Positions 16,142 to 23,630 of a DNA stretch of 43,928 nt are shown here, piece by piece. The stretch is from UPXZ01 sp964634605 (lineage in GTDB: Bacteria > Bacteroidota > Bacteroidia > Bacteroidales > Paludibacteraceae): contig CAZWLJ010000026.1 in the NCBI GenBank assembly GCA_964634605.1, positions 1 through 43,928 of the forward strand. Reading direction: 5' to 3'. The notes beneath the pieces are model-generated. The model saw nothing but the letters and a program-made list of their open reading frames with translations, did not search any database and was not told the DNA's origin. Each line of letters starts with the position of its first letter. Position 1 is the stretch's first letter. The position numbers and the translations under genes are program-made.

Positions 16142-18421
16142 TTACATCCTGAGCTGAGCAGTTTTCACTATTTCAGCCGTATTCAGTTCGTTGGCAACTC
16201 TGGAATATTGCGTGCTGAAGCTTCGGTAAGATTTCATCAGATTACTTGATTGAAGGGCTAATATCTTGGATTCGTTGATCAGATTCAGGAACAAGATACT
16301 ACCACGGGTGGTTGATTCGTTTTCCTTGACTCTTTTTATCTGTTTTTTTGTGAGTTTAACGTACAATTCTGTCATCGAATCGCGTAACCACGTGATTTCA
16401 TCAAATCCTGAGAAATTGTTGCTGTCAATCATCGTTCCGAATTTCTGAAAACTGTCGGCTAAAGCATTATACATAAGTTTCAAATCATCTATCTGCTCCT
16501 TTGACAACGGAGTATGGTTGTTGTCAATGTATGCATGACTTGTTTCGGCCATCGCTTTCAGAGACTTGGTGATTTCGAAAGAATAATCCACTAGCTGAAC
16601 ATACTCCTGCTCCAGATCAAGCGCACTTATCTGAATCGTTTCAAGGGTTGGCACTACTTCGAACTGACGCTTGTCCTTGAACTTATCGTACAGACTGTTC
16701 GAATCAGCCACAAGGTTTCTCATTTGCTTTCTTTGCTCATTTTTCAATCCATCTATGATAAGTCTGAAAGAAGTCAGCGTTTTTTCGAGTACAGATCTGA
16801 CATCGTTGGTACATTCTGTTACCAGTTGTTCTTCAGTTGACAATTGATGTTGCTGTTTACTTACTTCCTTTGCTCTGAGTTTTGTGTGCAGTTTTCCGGA
16901 TCTGATTATTAAAAGCGCAACAATAACAATCATCACAAAAACAGCAATTTTTCCTCCCCACATCAAAAACAAACCGACAAGCATAGAAACTGTAAGAGCT
17001 ACAAGTGCCGTGAGCAACCATCCGGAGACAACGGTAAGTACGCCGTTTATCCGGTAAACTGCACTTTCACGCCCCCAGGCACGGTCGGCAAGCGACGATC
17101 CCATAGCTACCATGAAAGTAACATATGTAGTTGACAAAGGCAGTTTTAACGAAGTTCCCAATGAAATAAGCAATGCCGATATGGTGAGATTAACCGATGC
17201 CCGGATCAGGTCAAAAGATGCATTGTTTTCAACGGGAACCGGTGCAAATCTTTTTTCAACAAATGTTTTCAGATACGGTGGAGTAGCTTTTTCTATCACT
17301 TTACCCATATTAAGTGCTCCGTGAACGATTGACCGGGAGAGTGCCGATGATGAAAACCGCTCCATTCCTTCGCCCTTCCGGGACAAATTAACTTCCGTTT
17401 CTGTTACCGTTCTCGATTTTTTGGAAAACCACAAGGCAAACACCATGATAATACCGGCACCTAAAAGCCATTGCCACTGTGCCCTTACAGGATTATTCAG
17501 TTCCGACATATAGAGTGTTTCTATCGAACCGCCTGAAGCTACCACATCTTTTGCTATATTAAACGAATCCATTCCTGCCATGAAAACTCCGATGAAGTTC
17601 ACAAGGTCGTTACCGGCAAATGAAAGGGCAAGGGCGGCAGTTCCGGCAAGTACTACTATTTTCAGGATATTAATTCTGAATAAGAACTGAAATATCGCCA
17701 TCAACAACGTCCATCCTGCGAAAGAATACAGAATTGCAGTTCCCATATTGTGGTTCAGGTAATCCATCATTTCTTCCGAAACCAGCACACTGCCTTTCAA
17801 GCCTTTGAAAATAGCAAAATAGGTAATGGCTGTGAGTCCTATTCCGCCCCATATGGCACCAAGATAGGTATACGTTTTCTTATAATTGAACGAAAATATC
17901 AGACGAGAAATGTACATGATGAATGATCCGAAAATAAAAGCAATGGCTATGGATATAAAGATTCCGCTTATGATAGCCAGTGCTTTTCCACTGTTGATAT
18001 ATTCGCCTAAACTGCCTGAATCATTGGTCCAGATAGTGTAAAGTGAAACTGCCAGAGTGGCGCCAAGCAACTCAAAAACAAGTGATACGGTGGTGGAGGT
18101 GGGCAATCCGAATGTATTGAAAACATCCAGTAATACCACATCAGTGAGCATCACCGCCAGAAACAGTATCATTACGGCATGAAACGTTAATTTCTCGGGA
18201 TAGAACACTCCGCTTCGTGCCACTTCCATCATTCCGCTCGAAAAGAGTGAGCCGACTATTACTCCGAACGATGCTACGCTGAGTATCAGCCAGAGGGGTG
18301 CTACTTTGGAACCAATGCTTGAATTAAGAAAATTAACGGCGTCGTTGGCAACTCCAACAATCAAGTCCATCACGGCTAATCCAAGAAGTATAATGACAAT
18401 AATCAGGTAAATTGAATCCAT
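16142..18421 (-). CDS. PiT-family phosphate transporter with PhoU-like C-terminal domain
   Basis: Inner-membrane inorganic phosphate transporter of the PHO4/PiT family, coupled to H+ or Na+. Of 759 residues, about 1-500 are membrane domain, with the inverted PiT repeats: GVANDAVNFLNSSIGSK (23-39) resembles the family GANDVANA signature, and FGLPTSTTVSLVFELLG in the first half is mirrored by LKLPLSTTYVTFMVAMGSSLADRAWG in the second. From about 520 to the end the protein is soluble, helical and charged, PhoU-like, and presumably cytosolic; ordinary PiT proteins are about 420-540 residues and lack it. It is transcribed alone, with a -7 element upstream and a terminator downstream. The PhoU-like assignment rests on helical pattern and known Bacteroidota architecture, not on a motif. 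Confidence 0.88.
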   Translation of the reverse strand: MDSIYLIIVIILLGLAVMDLIVGVANDAVNFLNSSIGSKVAPLWLILSVASFGVIVGSLFSSGMMEVARSGVFYPEKLTFHAVMILFLAVMLTDVVLLDVFNTFGLPTSTTVSLVFELLGATLAVSLYTIWTNDSGSLGEYINSGKALAIISGIFISIAIAFIFGSFIMYISRLIFSFNYKKTYTYLGAIWGGIGLTAITYFAIFKGLKGSVLVSEEMMDYLNHNMGTAILYSFAGWTLLMAIFQFLFRINILKIVVLAGTAALALSFAGNDLVNFIGVFMAGMDSFNIAKDVVASGGSIETLYMSELNNPVRAQWQWLLGAGIIMVFALWFSKKSRTVTETEVNLSRKGEGMERFSSSALSRSIVHGALNMGKVIEKATPPYLKTFVEKRFAPVPVENNASFDLIRASVNLTISALLISLGTSLKLPLSTTYVTFMVAMGSSLADRAWGRESAVYRINGVLTVVSGWLLTALVALTVSMLVGLFLMWGGKIAVFVMIVIVALLIIRSGKLHTKLRAKEVSKQQHQLSTEEQLVTECTNDVRSVLEKTLTSFRLIIDGLKNEQRKQMRNLVADSNSLYDKFKDKRQFEVVPTLETIQISALDLEQEYVQLVDYSFEITKSLKAMAETSHAYIDNNHTPLSKEQIDDLKLMYNALADSFQKFGTMIDSNNFSGFDEITWLRDSMTELYVKLTKKQIKRVKENESTTRGSILFLNLINESKILALQSSNLMKSYRSFSTQYSRVANELNTAEIVKTAQLRM

Positions 18422-18471
18422 TGCTTTTATTTTTTATTGTTGTAAGTGAAAAACTTATTTCAATTATTTTG

Positions 18472-18479
18472 CAAAAATA
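18472..18479 (-). promoter_or_regulatory. Promoter -7 element of the phosphate transporter gene
   Basis: CAAAAATA on the plus strand reads TATTTTTG on the minus strand (TAnnTTTG), 51 bases before the start codon. I see no PHO-box-like repeat here; a CAAA occurs at 18494-18497, too close for a standard -33. Confidence 0.4.
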
Positions 18480-18629
18480 TCTGTTTTATATTACAAAAAC
18501 ATTACAAAAAATACAAACAAAAAATACTTAACCGGGTAAAGACTTCATTCGGGTGGAACTGGTTACTGTTCTGATAATTGCAGCAGCTTATTTACAAAAA
18601 ATACTGAAAATTGCCTGATGAAAAATTTT

Positions 18630-18668
18630 TATATAAAAATGGCTGTAAATCCTGCGACTTACAGCCAT
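18630..18668 (-). terminator. Terminator of meaB
   Basis: Perfect 10-bp arms ATGGCTGTAA (18639-18648) and TTACAGCCAT (18659-18668) with a 10-nt loop, followed on the minus strand by TTTTATAT. It starts 14 bases past the meaB stop. Confidence 0.8.
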
Positions 18669-18681
18669 ACCTGTTTATTTT

Positions 18682-19785
18682 TTAATCTTTCAGCAATCTG
18701 TAGCTCTCCAGAAGTTGCTTGGCGGCTATGAAAGAGCTCTGTTCATTTCTCAGCACTTTTTGTTCTGCCTCCTGCAAGAGTTTTTGAATTATTTCATTGT
18801 TATAGAAACCGGATTTCAATTTTTCATTGATAGATTCGTACATCCAGTATTTGGACTGAGTGGTTCTTTTCTTTTCAAAATACCCGTTTTCTTGTACAAA
18901 GCTGATGTAATTCAGCACCATTTGCCACACTTCCGCTATCCCTTTTTTTTCTATTGCCGAACAGTTGATCACTTCCGGATTCCAGCCCGATTCGGCCATC
19001 GGAAACAGGTGAAGGGCATTCAGGTATTGCTGACGGGCTATTTTGGATTTTTCCACATTTGTGCCGTCACTTTTGTTGATGGCAATGCCATCGGCCATTT
19101 CCATTATACCACGTTTGATTCCCTGGAGTTCATCACCAGTTCCTGCAAGCTGAATCAACAGGAAAAAATCGACCATGGAATGCACGGCTGTTTCGCTCTG
19201 CCCCACTCCTACCGTTTCGACAAATACAGTGTCAAAACCGGCAGCTTCACACAGCACTATACTTTCACGGGTCTTGCGGGCCACACCCCCCAGCGAACCT
19301 GCAGATGGCGACGGACGAATAAAGGCGTTTTTGGCTACCGATAGCTCCTCCATGCGGGTTTTATCTCCCAGGATACTCCCTTTGGTACGTTCGCTGCTCG
19401 GATCGATGGCTAGTACAGCCAGCTTATGACCGCTTTGAAGTATATGCATGCCAAGAGCCTCGATAAATGTACTTTTGCCAGCACCCGGCACACCGGTAAT
19501 GCCCAAGCGGATGGATTTGCCTGCATGAGGAAGGCATTTTTCAATCACTTCCTGTGCTATTTCCTGGTCTTGTGGCAACGAACTTTCGACAAGTGTTACC
19601 GCCTGACCTAATACCGAAACATCACCGAGTAAAATTCCCTCCACATACTCTTCAGCAGAAAGTCGTCTCCGTTTTCTCCGTTTGTTAATGTAAGGATTGA
19701 TAATAGGTGCATCCGTAACTCCTCCGTTGACACTCAAGCCTTTGTAAAGAGGATCATTTTCCGGATGACGGTGATGATAATGCAT
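18682..19785 (-). CDS. meaB: Methylmalonyl-CoA mutase-associated GTPase MeaB
   Basis: G3E-family P-loop GTPase that gates cobalamin loading and protects methylmalonyl-CoA mutase, the B12 enzyme linking succinyl-CoA with methylmalonyl-CoA. In 367 residues: Walker A GVPGAGKS (98-105), DPSSERTKGSILGDKTRM (128-145) switch region, ETVGVGQSE (190-198) switch and Mg site, NKSD (237-240) guanine specificity. The N-terminal 45 residues contain a basic KRRKRRRLS stretch and the C-terminus is the helical dimerisation arm. The older name ArgK (periplasmic-protein kinase) is considered wrong for this family. It begins 19 bases after the DUF1573 gene, so the two form one transcript. The mutase subunits are not in the window. 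Confidence 0.94.
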   Translation of the reverse strand: MHYHHRHPENDPLYKGLSVNGGVTDAPIINPYINKRRKRRRLSAEEYVEGILLGDVSVLGQAVTLVESSLPQDQEIAQEVIEKCLPHAGKSIRLGITGVPGAGKSTFIEALGMHILQSGHKLAVLAIDPSSERTKGSILGDKTRMEELSVAKNAFIRPSPSAGSLGGVARKTRESIVLCEAAGFDTVFVETVGVGQSETAVHSMVDFFLLIQLAGTGDELQGIKRGIMEMADGIAINKSDGTNVEKSKIARQQYLNALHLFPMAESGWNPEVINCSAIEKKGIAEVWQMVLNYISFVQENGYFEKKRTTQSKYWMYESINEKLKSGFYNNEIIQKLLQEAEQKVLRNEQSSFIAAKQLLESYRLLKD

Positions 19786-19804
19786 TTTTTTCGTAGAATA
19801 AAAA

Positions 19805-20908
19805 TTAAATCACTTTGTAACTTACAGTAAATGTAACATACGTACTCACGGGGTCGTTAGTCTGCACTGTAAATGATTTTTTATAATCGCCTTTTGGCAA
19901 AAATTTGGAATCAACATCAATTTTGAAGTTCTCTGCATGTCCGCCTTTAATGGCTATGCGCATCGGGTGAATGATTATATCACTGTTGTTATTGGTAATA
20001 CGGCGAATCTCGAGCGGATTATTTCCTGCATTTTTAATGGTTACTTTTCCTCTCACACGGCTTCCCTTCTTGATATTTCCTAAATAGAGGTTATTGGATT
20101 TCACTTCCATTATAGGCGACAATCTTTTTTGATCAGCGTTGAATTTACTGAAATCTTCCATTACATTTGCCAGTACAGTTATCTTGTTTGCATCTCCTGT
20201 CACTTTTTTCCCGTTAAGTACCAAAAAGAGTTTATCATCTACAGGTCCCCATTCGGTAGCTTTAGTTCCATCGAATGTAAAGGTAATTGCGCCTTGTTCG
20301 TTTGGTTTCAGGGTTTTGGGAGTAATATTCACATCCAGATAAGCCGGTAAATCAGCCAGTGCAACCGTGAGGTTGGATGCCGATGAATTCATGATGGCTA
20401 CTGTACGGGTTTGAACTGATTTTTTATCTACATTGCTCATTTGTACCAGCTTGCTGTTCAGTTTCAGATCGTCTATCTGTACAGGATAATTGTTCGCATG
20501 AGATGAACCCTGCCCTGACGTTGCTTTTGGAGTAACACTACCTTTGATAATAAGACTAACCATTTCGCTGGTCGAATTACTATAAACGTATATCTGCTTA
20601 TTGAACACTCCGGGACGTCCCATTGGATTGTAAATAGCTGTAACATTTCCTTTTTTGCCCGGTTCGATGGGAGTTTTTGTCCATTCAGGCGTAGTACAGC
20701 CACACGATGCATTTACACGCTGTATAACCAGTGCAGTGCTTCCGGTGTTTGTAAATTCGAAAACATGCGATACATTTCCGCCATCTTCAGCTATCTGACC
20801 AAAATCATACGATTTTTCATTAAATGTTATTTCAGCTTTTTGTGCCGATATACTTGCTGTACAAAATAAAAACAATACAGCAACGAATGATGTAAATTGA
20901 CGAGTCAT
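19805..20908 (-). CDS. Exported DUF1573-domain protein
   Basis: Function unknown. A 367-residue protein with a cleavable signal peptide (cleavage near SISAQ/K, about residue 23). DUF1573 is an immunoglobulin-like beta-sandwich family common in Bacteroidota envelopes. At least two copies of the fold are visible: first about 26-130, with the hallmark YDFGQIAEDGGNVSHVFEFTNTG, SCGCTTPEW and GKKGNVTAIYNP; another at about 265-367 (NLYLGNIKKGSRVRGKVTIKN, then NPVSTYVTFTVSYKVI). The middle part (about 150-260) is a further beta-rich segment. The adjacent cysteines of CGC could bind metal or form a disulfide. It leads a two-gene transcript with meaB, with no obvious functional link. Confidence 0.85.
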   Translation of the reverse strand: MTRQFTSFVAVLFLFCTASISAQKAEITFNEKSYDFGQIAEDGGNVSHVFEFTNTGSTALVIQRVNASCGCTTPEWTKTPIEPGKKGNVTAIYNPMGRPGVFNKQIYVYSNSTSEMVSLIIKGSVTPKATSGQGSSHANNYPVQIDDLKLNSKLVQMSNVDKKSVQTRTVAIMNSSASNLTVALADLPAYLDVNITPKTLKPNEQGAITFTFDGTKATEWGPVDDKLFLVLNGKKVTGDANKITVLANVMEDFSKFNADQKRLSPIMEVKSNNLYLGNIKKGSRVRGKVTIKNAGNNPLEIRRITNNNSDIIIHPMRIAIKGGHAENFKIDVDSKFLPKGDYKKSFTVQTNDPVSTYVTFTVSYKVI

Positions 20909-20960
20909 AAGAATAAAGATTTATAATTAGTTTATTTTCATTAGTAAAAACATTATCATG

Positions 20961-20968
20961 CAAAATTA
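20961..20968 (-). promoter_or_regulatory. Promoter -7 element of the DUF1573-meaB operon
   Basis: CAAAATTA reads TAATTTTG on the minus strand (TAnnTTTG), 53 bases before the start codon. No convincing -33 element. Confidence 0.45.
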
Positions 20969-21043
20969 CGAAAAATGTTTTTAAGAACATATCTAAATTC
21001 ATTTTATCTGTTTAAATTAAGGTTAATTGCTGCTAAAAAAGAA

Positions 21044-21051
21044 TATCTTTG
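21044..21051 (+). promoter_or_regulatory. Promoter -7 element of the M20 amidohydrolase gene
   Basis: TATCTTTG matches TAnnTTTG. It lies inside a possible in-frame N-terminal extension beginning with TTG at 21027, which argues that translation begins at the ATG at 21102. Confidence 0.5.
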
Positions 21052-21101
21052 TACCATATTTAATTCGGAAAATCAACAAAATCAAATCAGATTCAAACAG
21101 A

Positions 21102-22301
21102 ATGAAGCAAAAATTTCTGCAACTATCGGAGTCCGTTTACCACTATGTGGTTGAATGTTACCGCCATTTACACGCTCATCCCGAACTTTCTTTTCAGGAG
21201 TTCGACACATCAGCATTTATCCGGGATCAGCTCAAAAGCATGGAAATATCCTGCAGGTGTGGCTACGGAAACACTGGAATACTTGGAATTATTAAAGGAC
21301 GGAATCCGGATAAAATTACGGTTGCTCTCAGAGCCGATATGGATGCACTACCCATTCACGAAGAAACGGATCTGCCATGGAAATCGGTCAACCCGAATGT
21401 AATGCATGCATGCGGGCATGATGCCCATACGGCTTGTCTGCTCGGTGCAGCCAGAATTCTCAACGAGTTGAAAAATGAATTCGAAGGCACTGTTTTGTTG
21501 GTTTTTCAGCCCGGTGAGGAAAAAGCACCCGGAGGAGCTTCACTGATGCTGAAAGACGGGGTCTTTAAAGACTTCAAACCCGATCTGATAATCGGTCAGC
21601 ATGTATCAGAAGATTATCCCACAGGTAGTTTGTCGTTCAGAAACGGTACAGTAATGGCATCTGCCGATGAAATCCACCTGACGATAAAAGGGAAAGGTGG
21701 TCACGGTGCTAAACCCCATCTGTGTAACGATACGGTGCTGGCCGCAGCTCAAACACTGGTGTCGCTGCAGCAGGTACGCAGCCGTTTGTGTCCGCCTCTG
21801 ACACCGATGGTACTTACTTTCGGAAAGTTTGCAGCCGAAGGCGCTACCAACGTGATTCCCGACGAAGTAAAACTGGCAGGCACATTTCGTACATTCGACG
21901 AACACTGGCGGCTGGAAGCTAAAAATCACATCAAACGTATCATACACGATACATGTTCGGTGTACGGCTGTACAGCCGAAATTGATATGCCCGATGGGTA
22001 TCCGTGTCTGGTCAATAATGATGAGATTACCCGGAAATCAGGACAATTTGCGGTTTCGCTGCTGGGCGAAGATAAGATTCTGGAATACGATCAGCGACTT
22101 ACGTCAGAAGATTTCAGCTTTTTCTCACAGCAATATCCTGCCTGTTTTTACCGTTTTGGAATACGGGGAGAAAGCAATATTAATGCGGGTCGCTCGCATA
22201 CATCGGGATTTTGCATCGACGAGAAATCTTTGCTTACAGGTATGAGCGGAATGGCATGGATTGCTCTCGGGTTTTTGAACGAACCGGTAATTCAAGGATA
22301 A
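21102..22301 (+). CDS. M20-family amidohydrolase (M20D, IAA-amino acid hydrolase-like)
   Basis: Cytosolic dinuclear-metal amidase or deacylase of the hippurate hydrolase / IAA-amino acid hydrolase / N-acetyldiaminopimelate deacetylase group. In 399 residues: RADMDALP (77-84), HACGHDAHTA (102-111) with metal ligands Cys104, His106 and His109 region, FQPGEEKAPGGA (135-146) with catalytic Glu139 and ligand Glu140, and GQHV (165-168) with ligand His167. The dimerisation domain (about 185-305) begins EIHLTIKGKGGHGAKPH. No signal peptide. The ATG at 21102 was chosen because the promoter element at 21044-21051 is inside the longer frame. The true substrate cannot be told from sequence; there is no lysine or peptidoglycan gene next to it. 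It converges with the GNAT gene, stop codons only 4 bases apart. Confidence 0.9.
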   Translation: MKQKFLQLSESVYHYVVECYRHLHAHPELSFQEFDTSAFIRDQLKSMEISCRCGYGNTGILGIIKGRNPDKITVALRADMDALPIHEETDLPWKSVNPNVMHACGHDAHTACLLGAARILNELKNEFEGTVLLVFQPGEEKAPGGASLMLKDGVFKDFKPDLIIGQHVSEDYPTGSLSFRNGTVMASADEIHLTIKGKGGHGAKPHLCNDTVLAAAQTLVSLQQVRSRLCPPLTPMVLTFGKFAAEGATNVIPDEVKLAGTFRTFDEHWRLEAKNHIKRIIHDTCSVYGCTAEIDMPDGYPCLVNNDEITRKSGQFAVSLLGEDKILEYDQRLTSEDFSFFSQQYPACFYRFGIRGESNINAGRSHTSGFCIDEKSLLTGMSGMAWIALGFLNEPVIQG

Positions 22302-22305
22302 AAAG

Positions 22306-22839
22306 TCAGTTTACACCATAAACAAATTGGTAAATGACAGTTTTTATACGTTCAAAATTTTCAGTACCAAACGAATAATCATCGCACATCATATCCAGAG
22401 GTACGGAATCGCCTCCCTGGCGGTATGATGGCTGAAAATAGCTGAAAGGAAGAATTTCGAATCCCAATCGCCTGTAAAATTCAATTCTTCGGGCTCCGTA
22501 TTCTGAATTTTCAGCCTGTTCAACTTCTATGATCAGGGGTTTACTGTTAAATGAACGTACCAGGCTGATTACTTTTTCACCCAGTTTGTGCCCGCGAAGC
22601 GGAGGCTCAATTGCGATATGCTCCAGAAACAGGAAATCACTAAAATCCCAGTAGTTGAAGAATCCGATCAATTCATTATTCATCAGTACGGCATTGCAGT
22701 TGAACTGATCGTTGGTGCTGAGCAAAAGGGAGAAATCAGCTTCGGTGTGTCGCTGATTTTCGGCAAATGCCTCCATATAAAGCGCTGTGAGCTCTGAGGC
22801 ATATTTATCGTCGGGTGATTTAATCCGAATAAATTTCAT
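22306..22839 (-). CDS. GNAT-family N-acetyltransferase
   Basis: Acetyl-CoA-dependent acyltransferase fold, 177 residues; substrate unknown. The strand-loop that binds CoA pyrophosphate is visible as HIAIEPPLRGHKLGEKVI (motif A, R-x-x-x-x-G pattern), and motif B as RRIEFYRRLGFEI. A GTG 21 bases upstream is in frame, but the promoter -7 element at 22860-22867 would put the transcription start downstream of that GTG, so the ATG at 22839 is preferred; the leader would then be only about 14 nt. No operon partner: slyD upstream has its own terminator. Confidence 0.82.
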   Translation of the reverse strand: MKFIRIKSPDDKYASELTALYMEAFAENQRHTEADFSLLLSTNDQFNCNAVLMNNELIGFFNYWDFSDFLFLEHIAIEPPLRGHKLGEKVISLVRSFNSKPLIIEVEQAENSEYGARRIEFYRRLGFEILPFSYFQPSYRQGGDSVPLDMMCDDYSFGTENFERIKTVIYQFVYGVN

Positions 22840-22859
22840 ATCTTTGAATATTAATTGCA

Positions 22860-22867
22860 CAAATGTA
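22860..22867 (-). promoter_or_regulatory. Promoter -7 element of the GNAT gene
   Basis: CAAATGTA reads TACATTTG on the minus strand (TAnnTTTG). Its position, 21 bases before the ATG, decides the start of the downstream gene. Confidence 0.5.
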
Positions 22868-22875
22868 GTAAAAAC

Positions 22876-22910
22876 AAAAAAGAACGCTGATAACTATCGC
22901 GTTCTTTTTT
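22876..22910 (-). terminator. Terminator of slyD, symmetrical A/T flanks
   Basis: A 12-bp perfect inverted repeat, 22876-22887 (AAAAAAGAACGC) and 22899-22910, with an 11-nt loop. It sits 33 bases past the slyD stop and upstream of the GNAT promoter. The flanks would also let it work on the plus strand. Confidence 0.85.
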
Positions 22911-22942
22911 TATAAGTTTTTTCTTATGACTTTACAGCCTGG

Positions 22943-23530
22943 TTAGCAGCCGCATCCGCATCCATGGGCACCTTTGTGTCCGTCGTCGCATCCGCAGTCG
23001 TCGTCGCATCCGCAGTTGTCATCACAGCCGCATCCGCAACCTCCTCCTAAAACTGCTTTCAGTTCTTCTTCGGTTGGTTCACGCACTTCGAGTACCTTGC
23101 CTTTGAAATGAAGATTTTCACCGGCGAGCGGATGGTTCAGGTCAACGGTAACATGCGTATCAGTTACAGTAACCACCTGAGCCTGAAGACGATGTCCTTC
23201 ACTGTCCATCAGTGGCACCACGTTGCCTTCGAAAACCATTTCTTCGTCCAGTTTTCCATCTATTTCAAAAACAGATCTCTCAAGTTCTATAACAGCTTCA
23301 TCGTCGTAAGGACCGTAAGCTTCTTCGTTAGCGATAGTAAAGTCAAAACTTTCTCCGGCTTCAAGTCCGTTCAGATTTTGCTCGAACACGGGAAGCATCA
23401 TTCCTATTCCGAAGATAAAATTCAGCGGTTGTTCGGCAGTAGCTCTCTCCATTAATTCAGGTTCACCATTTTCACCGTCCACGAAAAGTTCATATTCGGC
23501 ATTTACAAATGCATTATTAGCAATTTTCAT
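22943..23530 (-). CDS. slyD: SlyD-like FKBP peptidyl-prolyl isomerase with Cys-rich tail
   Basis: Peptidyl-prolyl cis-trans isomerase and chaperone, cytosolic, 195 residues. The FKBP part (about 1-70 and 125-150) has FGIGMMLPVFEQNLNGLEAGE and the closing LNHPLAGENLHFKGKVLEV; the insert-in-flap chaperone domain lies between (about 70-125, with AYGPYDDEAV). The last 35 residues carry ten Cys and two His in GCGCD-type repeats with acidic spacers, far richer in Cys than the His-rich tail of E. coli SlyD, and suited to binding Ni, Zn or Cu. E. coli SlyD delivers nickel to hydrogenase; no hydrogenase or urease gene is in this window. It follows lptD by 91 bases on the same strand. Symbol is by family. 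Confidence 0.9.
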   Translation of the reverse strand: MKIANNAFVNAEYELFVDGENGEPELMERATAEQPLNFIFGIGMMLPVFEQNLNGLEAGESFDFTIANEEAYGPYDDEAVIELERSVFEIDGKLDEEMVFEGNVVPLMDSEGHRLQAQVVTVTDTHVTVDLNHPLAGENLHFKGKVLEVREPTEEELKAVLGGGCGCGCDDNCGCDDDCGCDDGHKGAHGCGCGC

Positions 23531-23591
23531 TCTTTTTTTCCTTTATATTGTTTGTATTTGAAATAATTCCGTATTTAATATTCTGTATAAG

Positions 23592-23630
23592 TGGTATTTC
23601 AGACATTACAGGTTATATAACCTAATACCA
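23592..23630. repeat. Nested palindromes at the lptD stop codon
   Basis: A perfect 14-base palindrome AGGTTATATAACCT (23610-23623) overlaps the lptD stop codon, and 7-bp arms TGGTATT (23592-23598) and AATACCA (23624-23630) enclose it. No T-run follows on the minus strand. It lies 62 bases before the slyD start and could be an operator or mRNA structure in the intergenic region. Confidence 0.45.

Noticed and set aside
18639..18668. 10-bp inverted repeat as an operator for the phosphate transporter
   Set aside because: It sits just after the meaB stop on its strand and is followed by a T-rich stretch, so a terminator explains it.
21027..21101. 25-codon N-terminal extension of the M20 amidohydrolase from TTG 21027
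   Set aside because: It overlaps the promoter element at 21044-21051, and the ATG at 21102 gives the normal family N-terminus.
22943..23050. Cys-rich SlyD tail as a sequencing or frameshift artefact of repeated DNA
   Set aside because: The tail ends in a proper stop codon followed 33 bases later by a terminator, and metal-binding tails are normal in this family.
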